DNA of 64,000 nucleotides from Bradyrhizobium huanghuaihaiense (GCF_007830635.1 NZ_VLLA01000001.1:777868-841867); one strand, 5' to 3'; shown: positions 31,308 through 41,784, counted from the stretch's first letter. Translations and numbers: made by a program. The notes: a model not told the origin generated them from the sequence alone.

Positions 31308-31366
31308 TCCTTTGCCGCACGAAGGCTGCGCTCTCTTCTTCGCAAAGATCGCGAGATACGCCCATC

Positions 31367-32002
31367 ATGCTTTCTGATTTTACGATCACCGCCTTTGCAA
31401 CTCTATTCGTAGCGATCGGACCGATCGATACGGCAATCGTGTTCGGTGGCCTGACAGCGGGTGTTCACCGGCCTGAGCGGTTTCGGTTGGCGTGGCAGGC
31501 CGTGCTGATTGCCGGAATTGTTCTGTTGGGTTTTGCACTCTTCGGCAACCGACTGCTAGGCGCACTACGGGTTTCGCTGGACGCCTTCCGAGTTGCGGGT
31601 GGCATCTTGCTCTTGTTGCAGGCCATCCAGATGATCTTCGCTCATCCCTCGGGCCTATCCTCGCTCACCGCACTTGAACGGCGCGAGGCATTGGAGCCAG
31701 GCGACATCGCGATTTTTCCCTTGGCGTTTCCGGTCATCGCCGGACCTGCCGGCCTCACGGCGGTCGTTCTACTGATGGGGCAAGCCGGTGACCCGGTCGG
31801 CTCAATGATAGTATTGGCAGCTATGCTACTTTGCCTTTTGCTAACGTACTTCGGGATGATCTTCACCGACGTCTTGCACCGGGTGCTGAAGGCTACCGGA
31901 TCCAATGTGTTGGCGAGGCTTGCCGGCGTTATTCTGGCCACCCTTGCTGTCCAATTCATATTTGACGGTATCAGAGGTGCTCGGCTTGTAGCAGGCGCTT
32001 GA
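31367..32002 (+). CDS. MarC family integral membrane protein
   Basis: About 211 aa with six predicted transmembrane helices. Family features are the N-terminal FVAIGPIDTAIVFGGLT (usually N/D-P motifs in helix 1), then FRVAGGILLLLQAIQMI and FPLAFPVIAGPAGLTAVVLLMG. MarC proteins have no settled function despite the historic antibiotic-resistance name. The ATG at 31367 is chosen because homology begins there; the longer frame covers the terminator hairpin. Confidence 0.85.
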   Translation: MLSDFTITAFATLFVAIGPIDTAIVFGGLTAGVHRPERFRLAWQAVLIAGIVLLGFALFGNRLLGALRVSLDAFRVAGGILLLLQAIQMIFAHPSGLSSLTALERREALEPGDIAIFPLAFPVIAGPAGLTAVVLLMGQAGDPVGSMIVLAAMLLCLLLTYFGMIFTDVLHRVLKATGSNVLARLAGVILATLAVQFIFDGIRGARLVAGA

Positions 32003-32158
32003 GAAGACCCCGCCTATCCCGTTGCGGGCGTGGGGCGCCTCGGATCAGCGACCAAGAGGACAGGTATTGTCGATGCCTTTGATCGCGGAGACTGGCCGCC
32101 GGCCGTCTCGTCGCCACAGAGCAGGCGACCCTCGTCGTCCGGATGAATGCGGCCCTGC

Positions 32159-33355
32159 TCATTTATCATTCTGGTCCAACAAAAATGAGACGGTGCATTC
32201 TATTCCATCGGAGCCAAACGTTCGCTCGAATCGCCCGTGCAACATATGTGGTATCGATTTCTCGAGAAACTCTGAACCGAAGCCCCGCCGGGCCGGCTGG
32301 GGCGCGATGGGGCTCGTCCGCTCGCGCCAGCGGAGTTGGAACTCATTTTCATTGCCTCTATCATGAGCGTCCCACGATATGTCAATATGACCATTCTCCA
32401 TGGAGAGGGCGCCGTGTTTAACGGCGTTTGTGGCGAGCTCGTGTATTGCCATCGACAACACCTCGGCCTGTTTTGCCGGAATCGAGATCGCGGGGCCGCG
32501 CTGCTTGAGGTTCTCGCCCTCGACAGCGCCGTGCACTGAGAGCTCCTGAGAGAGTACCTCGCGGATATCGATCGTGCTCGTATGGCTCCGGCTTAACAAA
32601 GCATGAGTGCGCGCAATCGCAGCCAATCGGTCCTCAAAAGCTTTTGCAAACTCGTCAAGGTTCTGGCTCTTGGCGCGCGTCCTCCGCGCGATGGCTTGGA
32701 TAGTCGCCAGTATGTTATTGATGCGATGCTGAAGCTCGTGACCGAGCATTTCCTGTCTGAGCGCCCGCTCCGCCAATTCTCGCTGGATTCTCACTCGGTC
32801 GATAGCAGATGCCAACAGGTTGGCGTAGTTCTGAAGAAAATCGATATCGTCCTGCTCGAATTTCCGGAGCTGCCGCGAGTCCACCTCCAGCACACCGAAT
32901 GGGCCGTCCTCACCGCGAATAACAACATTGACGGTGCTCCTGACGCTATGCTCGATCAAGAGCTTGGGAATTTCGAACCGAACCTCCCTCTGGGTATCTT
33001 CGGTAATCACCGGCTGGTTCGTGTACAAGGCATAGCCAGCCGGCGAGCCCTCATGCGCGGGTATTTCAGCATGCCCTACCACGCCGGGGTTCCAGTTCAC
33101 CCCGGCGCGGACGAGCAAATTCTCCCCGCCTGGGACGAGCTCCAGCACTTTCACTAGCTCAACATCGATGGCATCAGAAACAAGCCTAGTTGCCTCTTGT
33201 AGAAGACCATCTATGTCGTCGCTCCGCAAAGCTCGCTTGCCGAATTCGGACAATGTGGAGACTTGTCTCCGGAGCTTGTTCGCTTCCGAATGGGGCACTT
33301 TCGCAGTCTCCCATCGTAAATCGGATAAATGCTTACCGCCCGCTGCGGGTTCCAA
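32159..33355 (-). CDS. GAF-domain HWE-type histidine kinase
   Basis: This is a predicted cytosolic sensor kinase. The GAF domain covers about residues 35-185 (LLQEATRLVSDAIDVELVKVLELVPGGENLLVRAGVNW ... GPFGVLEVDS). The phosphoacceptor is GHELQHRINNILATIQAIARR, and the ATPase domain has AIHELATNAVKHGALS and RRGFGSEFLEKSIP. No partner regulator is adjacent. The start at 33355 is TTG and uncertain. It is the second HWE kinase in the window (see 22903) but with GAF in place of PAS. Kinases of this family often feed the general stress response in alphaproteobacteria. Confidence 0.9.
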   Translation of the reverse strand: MEPAAGGKHLSDLRWETAKVPHSEANKLRRQVSTLSEFGKRALRSDDIDGLLQEATRLVSDAIDVELVKVLELVPGGENLLVRAGVNWNPGVVGHAEIPAHEGSPAGYALYTNQPVITEDTQREVRFEIPKLLIEHSVRSTVNVVIRGEDGPFGVLEVDSRQLRKFEQDDIDFLQNYANLLASAIDRVRIQRELAERALRQEMLGHELQHRINNILATIQAIARRTRAKSQNLDEFAKAFEDRLAAIARTHALLSRSHTSTIDIREVLSQELSVHGAVEGENLKQRGPAISIPAKQAEVLSMAIHELATNAVKHGALSMENGHIDISWDAHDRGNENEFQLRWRERTSPIAPQPARRGFGSEFLEKSIPHMLHGRFERTFGSDGIECTVSFLLDQNDK

Positions 33356-33631
33356 TGACGATCTCTTAGCAGTTTAGCCACAGGGGTGAACCGATCTGCG
33401 CCAGATGAGAGGTTAGAGCGTTGCCGCGCCAACAAGCGGCACCTTGCTGGCCGCGCTTACCTTGCCCGACAGAGGCAGCGGAAAGACGCTGGGGCGCGCG
33501 CGGACATCAATGGATTTTTGGCCCGCTGCCAAAGTCACTTCTGGTTGGCGCCGGCCTCAGAAAATCTGATCGATCCACAAAGAGCTATCGCGCCGGCGGC
33601 GCTGAAAGCATCGACGCTTAGCTTCGTCGCC

Positions 33632-33651
33632 CGCGGCTGAATTCAGCCGCG
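33632..33651. repeat. 20-bp perfect palindrome
   Basis: CGCGGCTGAATTCAGCCGCG is fully self-complementary and overlaps the last codons of the small minus-strand gene. There is no T tract on either side. It may act as a bidirectional transcription barrier or be chance. Confidence 0.4.
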
Positions 33652-33858
33652 AAACGTTTTCCGACAGGCAGCTGCTACAGCCATCCAATCTCGCAGCAGT
33701 CCCCTGTCCTCCTTTGAGAACGCGGCCCGCCGCTTAAGATCATCCAGAGTGTCGCCGGGATGGCATCGCTCGTAATCCTGACGGATCAGCGATTCCAATT
33801 CTTCGTCGCTAGATGATTGGAGATCGTGGTTGGAGGTGATCGGCCGCACTACGAGCAT
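33643..33858 (-). CDS. Hypothetical 71-aa acidic protein
   Basis: Sequence such as SSDEELESLIRQDYERCHPGDTLDDLKRRAAFSKEDRGLLRDWMAVAAA is clearly protein-like, helical and charged. I have seen similar short rhizobial proteins without assigned function. The ATG at 33858 lacks a strong ribosome site. It ends in the 20-bp palindrome. Confidence 0.55.
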   Translation of the reverse strand: MLVVRPITSNHDLQSSSDEELESLIRQDYERCHPGDTLDDLKRRAAFSKEDRGLLRDWMAVAAACRKTFRG

Positions 33859-34156
33859 CCCAAAAGGCGTTCTGCGTATACGGTTAAATTAGGAAGAGCG
33901 AGCGACTCTTCAATCCTCAGAGGAAACCGCACGTAAGCTCTTGGGATCAGTGCGGAGCAACTTCCACTTTTGGCTATCGCACAGTTCCGGAGCCTCGCGA
34001 GCGTGCTTTTCGTGCGCTCAATGGAGCGCATGTCCCAGAGATGAGGAGAGCTGCCGGTGGACTCCCGCAGAGCTGCGTCCGCGCAAATTGTGCAGACCTG
34101 ATGTATTAGTATGCAATCCTCGTGTCGATAGAACGAGCCCTTTTGGGGTAGCCCCA

Positions 34157-35332
34157 GTGCGCATCAGTAGACCGATCGCCTACATTGTTCTTTACGTTGC
34201 GCTGTACGCTGCGTTTGGCGTGTCGTCGCCCTTTTGGCCAAAATTTTTCGAAACGAGAGCTCTGACTCCCCAGCAAATCGGTCTGATACTAGCAGCTGCA
34301 ATGTTAGTGCGCCTTGCCGTCGGCCCAGTGGTAGGAATGCTGGCCGATCTTTTGGGGTCATTACGCCTTCTGCTCGCGACCTGTGCTGCCCTGGCAGCCG
34401 CTACGGCCGCCGCATTCTTGTTGGCAAATACGTTTTCGCTATTGTTCCTTATAGCTTTAGTTCAAGCTGCAGCACTTGCCCCCACGACGTCGATTGCCGA
34501 CGCGTTGTCAGTTAACGCAGCAAAGCCTGAGATCGCAGGAAAGCCTTTTGAATATGGCTGGATACGCGGCTCTGGATCGGCGGCATTCGTATTGGGAACG
34601 CTGACTATCGGGCAAATAATCGGCCAAGACGATCTCACCCCGATCATCTGGATGAATGTGGCCCTACTGGCGGTCGCAGCTGGGGTAACAGCCCTGCTGC
34701 CCCGTGTTAATATTCAGCCCAAACCTTATGAAGGCGGCCTGACCGCTCTCGCTGCCCTGCATGGGCTTCTTAAGATCTCGCAGTTTCGCATCCTGATTTT
34801 AGTTTCAGCTCTGGTCTACGGGAGTCACGCGATGCACGACGCATTTGCTGTGATCAGGTGGAGCGCTGCAGGCATCGATACGCCGATCATAAGCGTCCTA
34901 TGGTCCGAAGCCGTAGCGGCAGAAGTCATCGTGTTTTTCTTAATTGGTCCATCGTTACTCGACCGGCTCGGCGCGCGTGGAGCGGCTGCTCTGGCAGCCG
35001 CAGCTGGGATCATACGGTGGTCCATCGAGGGCGTGAGCACCTCCGTTTTAGTGCTCTCAATTCTACAGCCGCTACATGGGTTGACTTTCGCCCTGCTTCA
35101 TCTTGCGTGCATGCGTATGATGGCGACACTCGTTCCAGCTAGGACAGCCGGAACGGCTCAAGCCCTTTATGCCTTTGGCTCAGGGTTGGCGACTGCCGTA
35201 CTAACTTTGTTGTCAGGAATTCTCTTTGCCAGGTTGGGAGCCGCGGCCTTCTTTCCAATGGCCCTTCTCTGCGGCGTCGCTCTCCCGTTCGCGTGGTTTG
35301 GCTTCCGGGACCGGTCTGACGAGGCTGTTTGA
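34157..35332 (+). CDS. MFS transporter (MFS_1-like/3-phenylpropionate permease type)
   Basis: About 391 aa with 12 predicted membrane helices. The N-terminus RISRPIAYIVLYVALYAAFGVSSPFWPKFFETRALTPQQIGLILAA and the loop VGMLADLLGSLR match the MFS_1-like (LacY/HcaT-related) group. A second-half motif is LLDRLGARGAAALAAAAGI. The GTG at 34157 is preferred because the helix-1 pattern starts there; the upstream in-frame part is not protein-like. It stands alone, and the substrate is unknown. Confidence 0.85.
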   Translation: MRISRPIAYIVLYVALYAAFGVSSPFWPKFFETRALTPQQIGLILAAAMLVRLAVGPVVGMLADLLGSLRLLLATCAALAAATAAAFLLANTFSLLFLIALVQAAALAPTTSIADALSVNAAKPEIAGKPFEYGWIRGSGSAAFVLGTLTIGQIIGQDDLTPIIWMNVALLAVAAGVTALLPRVNIQPKPYEGGLTALAALHGLLKISQFRILILVSALVYGSHAMHDAFAVIRWSAAGIDTPIISVLWSEAVAAEVIVFFLIGPSLLDRLGARGAAALAAAAGIIRWSIEGVSTSVLVLSILQPLHGLTFALLHLACMRMMATLVPARTAGTAQALYAFGSGLATAVLTLLSGILFARLGAAAFFPMALLCGVALPFAWFGFRDRSDEAV

Positions 35333-35493
35333 TCCAGCGGGACGCTGGGCGAATGGCAGCCGCAAGTGACTGGGCACGCTGAGCTGCGGTCGAATGTCAC
35401 TTGTTTGCGAAGTCACCGACCCGCACTAGTCTTGCGCCTTCGGATAGAAACATCAAGATATCGCCCGCAGCGGCATTGCGGCACGCGCACCGC

Positions 35494-37335
35494 CTAGACA
35501 GCCCTTAGCCCCTCCTTGGGCGTTTCCTGCATCAGCGCATCGAGGTCGCTTTGCTCGAGCGTTTCCTTTTCCAACAGGGTCCGTGCCGCCCGGTTCAATA
35601 TCGCGCGGCGGGCCATCAAGAGGCTCTGCGCACGCTGAAATACCCGATCAACGATGGCGCGAACCTCATGGTCTACTGCGGCGGCGGTCTCTTCGGCATA
35701 TTCGCGCTCGCGCGCAGGATATGGCCGGTCAGGCCCGGCGAGGAAATTGCCTGGCTCGCGGTCGTAGGCGATGCTGCCGAGCTTTTCGGACATGCCGTAG
35801 CGCGTGACCATACTGCGGGCGATGTCGGTGACGCGGCGAAGGTCGTCGGCCGCGCCCGTCGACAGATGCTCGAAGACGATCAATTCCGCCGCGCGGCCAC
35901 CCAGCAGCACCGCCATCTTGTTCTCCAACTCTTCCTTGGTCATCAGGAAGCGATCCTCGATCGGTCGCTGGATGGTATAGCCGAGCGCCCCGACTCCCCT
36001 TGGAATGATCGATACCTTGTGAACCGGGTCGACGCCCGGCAATGAAAGCGCGATCAAGGCGTGGCCCATTTCGTGATAGGCGACGATCTCCCGTTCCTTG
36101 GAATTGAGCAACCGGTTGCGTTTTTCCAGCCCCGCGACCATGCGCTCGATGGCATTATTAAAATCGGTCATCGCGACCGCATCGGCCCCGCGGCGAGTTG
36201 CCAGCAGCGCGGCTTCATTGACAAGGTTGGCGAGGTCGGCGCCAGTGAAACCAGGCGTCATCGCCGCTACGGCCTCAGCGTCGAAGCCGGGCGCGAGCTG
36301 CACCTTTTTCATGTGCACCATGAGAATCTCGGTGCGGCCCTTCCGGTCCGGACGGTCGACCAGCACCTGGCGGTCGAAGCGGCCTGCGCGCAGCAGTGCG
36401 GGATCGAGGATCTCAGGGCGGTTGGTGGCGGCGAGTATGACGAGGCCCGAGCGTGAGTCGAAGCCGTCGAGCTCGACCAGGAGCTGGTTGAGGGTCTGCT
36501 CTTTTTCGTCGTGGCCGCCGGAGAACGCCCCTATGCCGCGGGCGCGGCCGAGCGCATCCAGCTCATCGATGAAGATAATAGCGGGGGCCTTCTGGTGCGC
36601 CTGCTGAAAGAGATCGCGGACCCGGGCCGCACCGACGCCGATGAACATCTCGACGAATTCCGAGCCGGAGATCGAGAAGAACGGGACCTTCGCCTCCCCG
36701 GCAATGGCCTTCGCCAACAACGTCTTGCCGGTGCCGGGCGGTCCGACCAGCAGCACACCCTTGGGCATCCGGCCGCCGAGCCGGCCATACCCCGCCGGAC
36801 TCTTGAGGAAATCGACGATTTCGCGCAGTTCGTCCTTAGCCTCGTCAACGCCGGCAACGTCGGCGAACGTCACGCCGGTATTGGATTCGACGTAGATCTT
36901 CGCCTTGCTCTTGCCGATGGCCATCAGCCCTCCGCCAAAGCCTCCGCCCTCTGCGGCGCGCTTGCCGATGTACCACCACAGGCCGAAGAACAGCAGCACC
37001 GGCATAACCCATGACAGCAGGTCGCGCACAAGGGTGCTCTCGACCTGACCAGTGAAGAGGACGCCGGCTTTCTCGAGCTCCTGTGCGATCCCAGGGTCAA
37101 CGCGCGTGGTAACGAACTGCTTTTGTCCGCTGGGCAAAGGCTCTTTCAACGTGCCCTGCAAAATGCGATCGGAGATCCCCACCGTCGCAACCTTTCCCTG
37201 CTTCAGCAATTGCTGATATTCGCTGTAAGGGATGACGGCGACCTGGCTGGCTGCCGAGACGATGTACTGAATCAGAAGGATCGCGGCGACTGCGGCGATC
37301 GCATAGCCGACGTTGAAGCGCGTGTTATTCTTCAT
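35494..37335 (-). CDS. ftsH: ATP-dependent zinc metalloprotease FtsH
   Basis: This membrane-bound AAA+ protease degrades misfolded and regulatory proteins, classically including RpoH. The 613-aa protein has two membrane helices (about residues 10-30 and 105-123), Walker A GPPGTGKT (198-205), Walker B IIFIDELD (253-260), the arginine-finger region RAGRFDRQ, and zinc site HEMGH (421-425). It ends shortly after the peptidase domain ([10 protein letters not shown]). As an extra copy inside a heat-shock island it parallels the FtsH of transferable heat-resistance loci. Its own AAA/M41 cousin at 3176 differs by lacking the membrane part. Confidence 0.95.
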   Translation of the reverse strand: MKNNTRFNVGYAIAAVAAILLIQYIVSAASQVAVIPYSEYQQLLKQGKVATVGISDRILQGTLKEPLPSGQKQFVTTRVDPGIAQELEKAGVLFTGQVESTLVRDLLSWVMPVLLFFGLWWYIGKRAAEGGGFGGGLMAIGKSKAKIYVESNTGVTFADVAGVDEAKDELREIVDFLKSPAGYGRLGGRMPKGVLLVGPPGTGKTLLAKAIAGEAKVPFFSISGSEFVEMFIGVGAARVRDLFQQAHQKAPAIIFIDELDALGRARGIGAFSGGHDEKEQTLNQLLVELDGFDSRSGLVILAATNRPEILDPALLRAGRFDRQVLVDRPDRKGRTEILMVHMKKVQLAPGFDAEAVAAMTPGFTGADLANLVNEAALLATRRGADAVAMTDFNNAIERMVAGLEKRNRLLNSKEREIVAYHEMGHALIALSLPGVDPVHKVSIIPRGVGALGYTIQRPIEDRFLMTKEELENKMAVLLGGRAAELIVFEHLSTGAADDLRRVTDIARSMVTRYGMSEKLGSIAYDREPGNFLAGPDRPYPAREREYAEETAAAVDHEVRAIVDRVFQRAQSLLMARRAILNRAARTLLEKETLEQSDLDALMQETPKEGLRAV

Positions 37336-37857
37336 GCCGCGAACCGCTCTCGATGCGATCGAACTCCGAACGGATCCAGAACTCTCATATTCACATCTCG
37401 CTTGACAATCTCAGCGTGCTGCAGCGCCACGGTCGGCCCGATCCATTCGCGGGATCCAGGCCACCGCGTGACAGCAGATGAATTAGGAGCGTGCGATTAG
37501 GTTTCAAGACCTGAGCGACGAGAGCGTGCAACTAGCCGGTCCCGCTTTTCCTGCCGGCCCGGGTCCGCATGGCGCGGCCGGCCGCCGCGATGTGGGCAGG
37601 GTAGCCGTCGTGCTTGGGTTGGGCGCCGCTGTCACTTCCCTCTTCAGTAACGGCTCAAGTTTCCCAGGCCGAGGCGCTCCGTTTGAAAGAAAATCCGCGT
37701 AATGTCGCGAACGTGTCGTTGTCGAGCGCTCGCGAATTTCAACCTGCCTGAAATCGAAAGCGATTGCGAGTTCGTGCCGCCGATGGCTCGAACGACAACG
37801 GCACACCCCACGTCTTCTTGCCTTTTCCAATACTGTTCACGAGTCGCACTAAGTTAC
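37336..37857. other. Intergenic, nothing supported
   Basis: About 520 nt between ftsH and the next minus-strand gene. The first 60-100 nt should carry the ftsH promoter (a TTGTCAAG..GAATATGAG arrangement about 70 nt upstream is a weak candidate). Remaining short frames on both strands are rich in Arg and Pro and look like shadows. Confidence 0.4.
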
Positions 37858-38169
37858 TCACCGCCGTGCTGCTTGCTCGACCAACTGATGCAGCGAATAG
37901 GGCAGTTCGCCGCCGCGATCGGCGCAGCGCTGGCTCAGTTTTTGTGCTATTTCTTCGGAAACGTCACGAACCCAACCCTCCGCGAGATTAAAGCGAATGA
38001 TGCGTACCGGATTGCTGTACTGGCCCTCCAACAAATCCTCGATGACCGCTTCAAGACCGGTGTCTTCGACGTTTGTCTCTCGCCAAGCACATCCCATTGC
38101 ACCGAAGTCATCGAGGACGAGATAGACGTCCTGGTCCATGACGGGGACAATCGATGGTGACTCACGCAT
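37858..38169 (-). CDS. Hypothetical 103-aa protein
   Basis: Protein-like throughout: VYLVLDDFGAMGCAWRETNVEDTGLEAVIEDLLEGQYSNPVRIIRFNLAEGWVRDVSEEIAQKL, an alpha/beta pattern I associate with small conserved rhizobial proteins of unknown function. I start at the ATG at 38169 (GGAG upstream); an internal Met at 38139 is also possible. It stands alone on the minus strand. Confidence 0.6.
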   Translation of the reverse strand: MRESPSIVPVMDQDVYLVLDDFGAMGCAWRETNVEDTGLEAVIEDLLEGQYSNPVRIIRFNLAEGWVRDVSEEIAQKLSQRCADRGGELPYSLHQLVEQAARR

Positions 38170-38692
38170 TACCCCACTCCACGCAACCAAAAGCGATTCA
38201 AAAGACGGGGGCGAGAATGGTTCCTTCAAGGCAAGGGGCTTTGTCATCAGTGGCCAGGGCGGGGTTCGGGAGCGAGCCCCTGGAAGACGTGGGGTTAAGA
38301 ATAGCCGCGAGGGGTCCCTGGGCGAGTGCCAAGTGAATGCCGGTCTGGGATGACGTGGTCCCGGCGAGGCAAAGCTCCTGCCGTGCTCGCTTTGACCCGA
38401 GACCGGGATGGCGACGCATCTGCTTGAGATGCGACAAAAAGCTCGCGCGGCGCGGCTTGACGAAAACAACGTGCGCTCTAAGTCGTTTTTCGTCCGGCGG
38501 CTTCAAGTCCGGGCCGCTAGTGACATCGCCGATTCGGATTGCCGGATGCAACGCGTTTCACCCGCTGCATACAGAGCATGTATGAAGCGCGACTAGCGCG
38601 CCTTGCGGTGCGGAAGAAAGGAGAAAGCCGCACGGTGCCCGACAATCAGGCGGACTGGTTTGTCGGACGCCGAAGGACACAAAGAGGGTACC
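38170..38692. other. Intergenic, one weak frame
   Basis: About 520 nt. A plus-strand frame at 38408-38596 (MATHLLEMRQKARAARLDENN..) has a partly natural composition but no ribosome site or recognisable family, so I leave it out. The last 100 nt should contain the promoter of the NEW3-ABC operon. Confidence 0.35.
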
Positions 38693-39877
38693 ATGAGATC
38701 GTTCAAGCGCGGCGCGCGCTTTTTTCTGTCCGTTGTTCTGGCGACTTTGATCGGTCCAGCTGCCTCCCTGGCCGCGGAGACTTCCCCACCCCTTACCGGG
38801 CTTTGGATCACGACCCCGCATCCCGAATTCTCGCTGAAACCAGGCGAGGCCGGATCAATCCAGCTCTCTGTCCGAAACGCACATCAGCCCCCGCAGCGGC
38901 TGGGGCTCAGCCTTGAGGGTCTCCCGGAAGGCTGGGAAGCGGCATTCAAGGGCGGTGGAAGACAAGTCTCGGCGGTGATGGTAGGCCCCGACGAGACTGA
39001 ACGCCTTACGCTCGAACTGAAGCCACCCGCCGGCATCTCCGCAGGCACTTTCGCGCTCAAGGTCAACGCCAGGCAGGACGGGCAGACGATTTCATTGCCT
39101 CTGAGCGTCAGACTTTCGGAAGCGGCCTCCGGAAAGCTCACGCTCGAACCTGAACTGCCGGCCCTGCGCGGCACGCCTCGTTCGACCTTCAGCTTCCGGA
39201 TCAAGGCTACCAACGGCGGCTCCGATCAGTCGCTTTTTAACCTGTCGGCGCGAACGCCCGAGGGTTTCCAGGCAAAATTCAAGCGAGGTTACGGCTCGGA
39301 GGAAATCACCGGGCTACCGATTAACGCAGGGAGCTCCGAAAACATCACCCTCGACATTGTGCCTTCACGCGCCGCGCCTGCCGGTCGTTATCCTATCGCG
39401 GTGCGTCTGTCGGGCGGTGACAAATCCGCCGAAACCGCGTTGAGCTTGGAAGTCACCGGCGAGCCGCAATTGCGAATGGTCGGCCCGCAGGAGCGTCTCT
39501 CCGGCGACGCCGTTGCGGGAGAGGAATCGAACTTTACCTTCTCGCTTGTCAATGGAGGGTCAGCGCCCGCGACCGACATCGAGATGTCCGCTTCGCCACC
39601 GTCAGGCTGGAGCGTCACCTTCGAGCCGAAGCAGATCGGAAGCATCGCGCCGAACCAGACCCGAGAAGTGAACGTAAAAATCAAGCCTTCCGAACGGGCG
39701 GTTGCCGGGGACTACATGGTCACGCTGCGCAGCGGCGGCGGCGGCGGGCTGTCCGAATCGGTGCAGTTTCGAACGACAGTGCGAACCTCAACCATTTGGG
39801 GCGTTGCCGGGCTCGGCGTCATAGCCGCTGCCGTGCTGGTTCTCGGCGGCGCCGTGATGCGGTACGGACGGCGATGA
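38693..39877 (+). CDS. NEW3-domain membrane-anchored protein of an ABC transporter
   Basis: 394 aa: a signal peptide (RGARFFLSVVLATLIGPAASLAA), three Ig-like NEW3/NPCBM-associated repeats (FSLKPGEAGSIQLSVRN, LRGTPRSTFSFRIKATNGG, VAGEESNFTFSLVNGGSAPATDI), and one C-terminal helix (TIWGVAGLGVIAAAVLVLGGAVMRYGRR) that anchors it outside the membrane. The stop overlaps the ABC ATPase start (ATGA). Such trios (NEW3 protein, ATPase, permease) occur in proteobacteria; the substrate is unknown, and export or copper/NosY-like functions are possible. Confidence 0.85.
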   Translation: MRSFKRGARFFLSVVLATLIGPAASLAAETSPPLTGLWITTPHPEFSLKPGEAGSIQLSVRNAHQPPQRLGLSLEGLPEGWEAAFKGGGRQVSAVMVGPDETERLTLELKPPAGISAGTFALKVNARQDGQTISLPLSVRLSEAASGKLTLEPELPALRGTPRSTFSFRIKATNGGSDQSLFNLSARTPEGFQAKFKRGYGSEEITGLPINAGSSENITLDIVPSRAAPAGRYPIAVRLSGGDKSAETALSLEVTGEPQLRMVGPQERLSGDAVAGEESNFTFSLVNGGSAPATDIEMSASPPSGWSVTFEPKQIGSIAPNQTREVNVKIKPSERAVAGDYMVTLRSGGGGGLSESVQFRTTVRTSTIWGVAGLGVIAAAVLVLGGAVMRYGRR

Positions 39878-40806
39878 GCGACGAATTCGTTATCGAGGCG
39901 AGAGGTCTTGCCAAGCAATATGGTCCGCATGTCGCCGTGGACGGCATCGACCTGCAGGTCCGCGCCGGTGAGGTGATCGGTCTACTTGGCCCGAACGGCG
40001 CCGGCAAGACGACGACAATTCTGATGTTGCTGGGACTGACCGAAGCCACGCGCGGGAGCATTCTGATCCTCGGCAAGGACCCGTTGCGGCGGCCGCTCGA
40101 GGTGAAGCGCGATGTCGGATATCTGCCGGATTCCGTCGGCTTCTACGAGACTATGACGGGCCGCGAGAACCTTACCTACATGGCTCGGCTTGCCGCCATC
40201 CCGCGCGGGGTAGTGGGGGAGCGCATCAACAGCGTTCTCGCCTCCGTCCACCTGCTCGAGGTGGCCGACCGTCCGGTCGCCACGTACTCGCGCGGCATGC
40301 GGCAGAGGCTCGGCATCGCCGAACTGCTGATGCGCCAATGCCGGATCGCCATCCTGGACGAGCCGACGTCCGGGTTGGATCCGCAGTCGACCCAAGAGCT
40401 GCTTGACCTGATCCAAAAGCTTAGCCGCGGCGGCATGACGATCCTGCTGTCATCGCATATGCTCGACGTCGTTCAGACCGTGTGCCACCGGATCGCGCTT
40501 TTCAACAAAGGCAGGATCGGCTTCTTCGGAACGATCGAAGAACTGGCGGCCAAGATCGGCGGTGGCACATATGTCATCGACGTCGAGGCGGAGGGAATCG
40601 ATCTGTCCGCGCTCGCTGCCACCGTTGATGGTGTCAAGAACGTCATGGCGGTGAACGGGCATTGGCAATGCGAGGCCGTGCGGGACGTTCGGCCGCAGCT
40701 CGCGCAGCGGATCGTCGCCGCGGGTGGCGCGCTGCGCAACCTCGACCTGCGTCGGGCTAGGCTCGACGAAGCCTATGGCCGGTATTTCCGGGAGGTTCAC
40801 CAATGA
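39874..40806 (+). CDS. ABC transporter ATP-binding protein
   Basis: 310 aa. Walker A GPNGAGKTTT, Q-loop region VGYLPDSVGF, signature YSRGMRQRLG (variant of LSGGQ, as in NosF/CcmA-like exporters), Walker B CRIAILDEPTSGLD, H-loop LLSSHML. The C-terminal 80 residues resemble the regulatory tail of NosF-type ATPases. It is co-translated with its neighbours through ATGA overlaps on both sides. Confidence 0.93.
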   Translation: MSDEFVIEARGLAKQYGPHVAVDGIDLQVRAGEVIGLLGPNGAGKTTTILMLLGLTEATRGSILILGKDPLRRPLEVKRDVGYLPDSVGFYETMTGRENLTYMARLAAIPRGVVGERINSVLASVHLLEVADRPVATYSRGMRQRLGIAELLMRQCRIAILDEPTSGLDPQSTQELLDLIQKLSRGGMTILLSSHMLDVVQTVCHRIALFNKGRIGFFGTIEELAAKIGGGTYVIDVEAEGIDLSALAATVDGVKNVMAVNGHWQCEAVRDVRPQLAQRIVAAGGALRNLDLRRARLDEAYGRYFREVHQ

Positions 40807-41759
40807 TGGTGCGTGAGGGATCTCCATTCCGCGGAGTCGGCGTCATTGCGCTCAAGGAGGCGGCCGATCATTTGACCAGCGCTCGCATGCACCTGATCAT
40901 GGGTCTGGTGCTGCTGACGGCGATCGGTGCGGTCTATGGCGCGATCGGCCGCATCAAGGATACCACGGCCGAGGACGCCTATCTGTTCCTGAAGCTCTTC
41001 ACGGTGGCGCGCGAGCCGCTACCGTCATTTGCCGCGTTTCTCGGCTTCCTGCTACCGCTGGTAGCCATCGCGCTTGGTTTCGATGCGATCAATGGCGAAT
41101 ACAACCGCCGCACCATGAGCCGGCTGCTGGCACAGCCGATCTATCGCGATGCCGTGCTATTCGGAAAGTTTCTCGGAGCACTTCTTGTCATTGCCATCGC
41201 GCTACTCACGCTGTGGCTGCTGATGACCGGGCTCGGTATTCTGTTTCTCGGATTGCCACCAACGGCGGCTGACGTCGTTCGCAGTCTGGCCTATCTGGCA
41301 GCGACGCTTGCCTGCGCCGGCGTTTGGCTTGCGCTCGCCATCGCATTTTCGGCCGTCATTCGGTCACCGGCGACGTCGGCGCTTGCCGCATTATCGGTGT
41401 GGCTCATTCTCACGGTCTTTTGGGGAATGATCGCGCCGCTGCTGGCCGGCCTTATCGCACCAATCGATCCGCTCGATCCTTCTACGGTGCTTGCGCAGTT
41501 CGAAGCTCAGCAATCGATTGCGCGGCTTTCGCCGCAAACGCTCTATGCTGAAATCACGGCCATATTGCTCGACCCCGCAGCGCGCTCGGTTGGACCATTG
41601 TTCATGTCGCAGCTTCAGGGCTCACTGTACGGAGCACCTTTGCCGACGATGGAAAGCGCGCTGATCGTCTGGCCCCAGCTTTCGGCGCTGGTTGCCGCCA
41701 TGATCCTGTTGTTCACGGTTGCCTATGTCGCCTTTCAACGTCAGGAGGTGCGCGCCTAG
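40803..41759 (+). CDS. ABC transporter permease (ABC-2/NosY-like)
   Basis: 318 aa, six predicted membrane helices: MHLIMGLVLLTAIGAVYGAI, FAAFLGFLLPLVAIALGFDAI, LLVIAIALLTLWLLMTGLGILFLG, LAALSVWLILTVFWGMIAPLLAGL and a last helix near the end. The cytosolic motif NGEYNRRTMSRLLAQPIYRD follows helix 2 as in NosY/ABC-2 permeases. A large extracellular loop lies before the last helix. It ends just before the groEL relic. Confidence 0.9.
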   Translation: MMVREGSPFRGVGVIALKEAADHLTSARMHLIMGLVLLTAIGAVYGAIGRIKDTTAEDAYLFLKLFTVAREPLPSFAAFLGFLLPLVAIALGFDAINGEYNRRTMSRLLAQPIYRDAVLFGKFLGALLVIAIALLTLWLLMTGLGILFLGLPPTAADVVRSLAYLAATLACAGVWLALAIAFSAVIRSPATSALAALSVWLILTVFWGMIAPLLAGLIAPIDPLDPSTVLAQFEAQQSIARLSPQTLYAEITAILLDPAARSVGPLFMSQLQGSLYGAPLPTMESALIVWPQLSALVAAMILLFTVAYVAFQRQEVRA

Positions 41760-41784
41760 CGTCATCTGGAACGTGGCGCAGACG

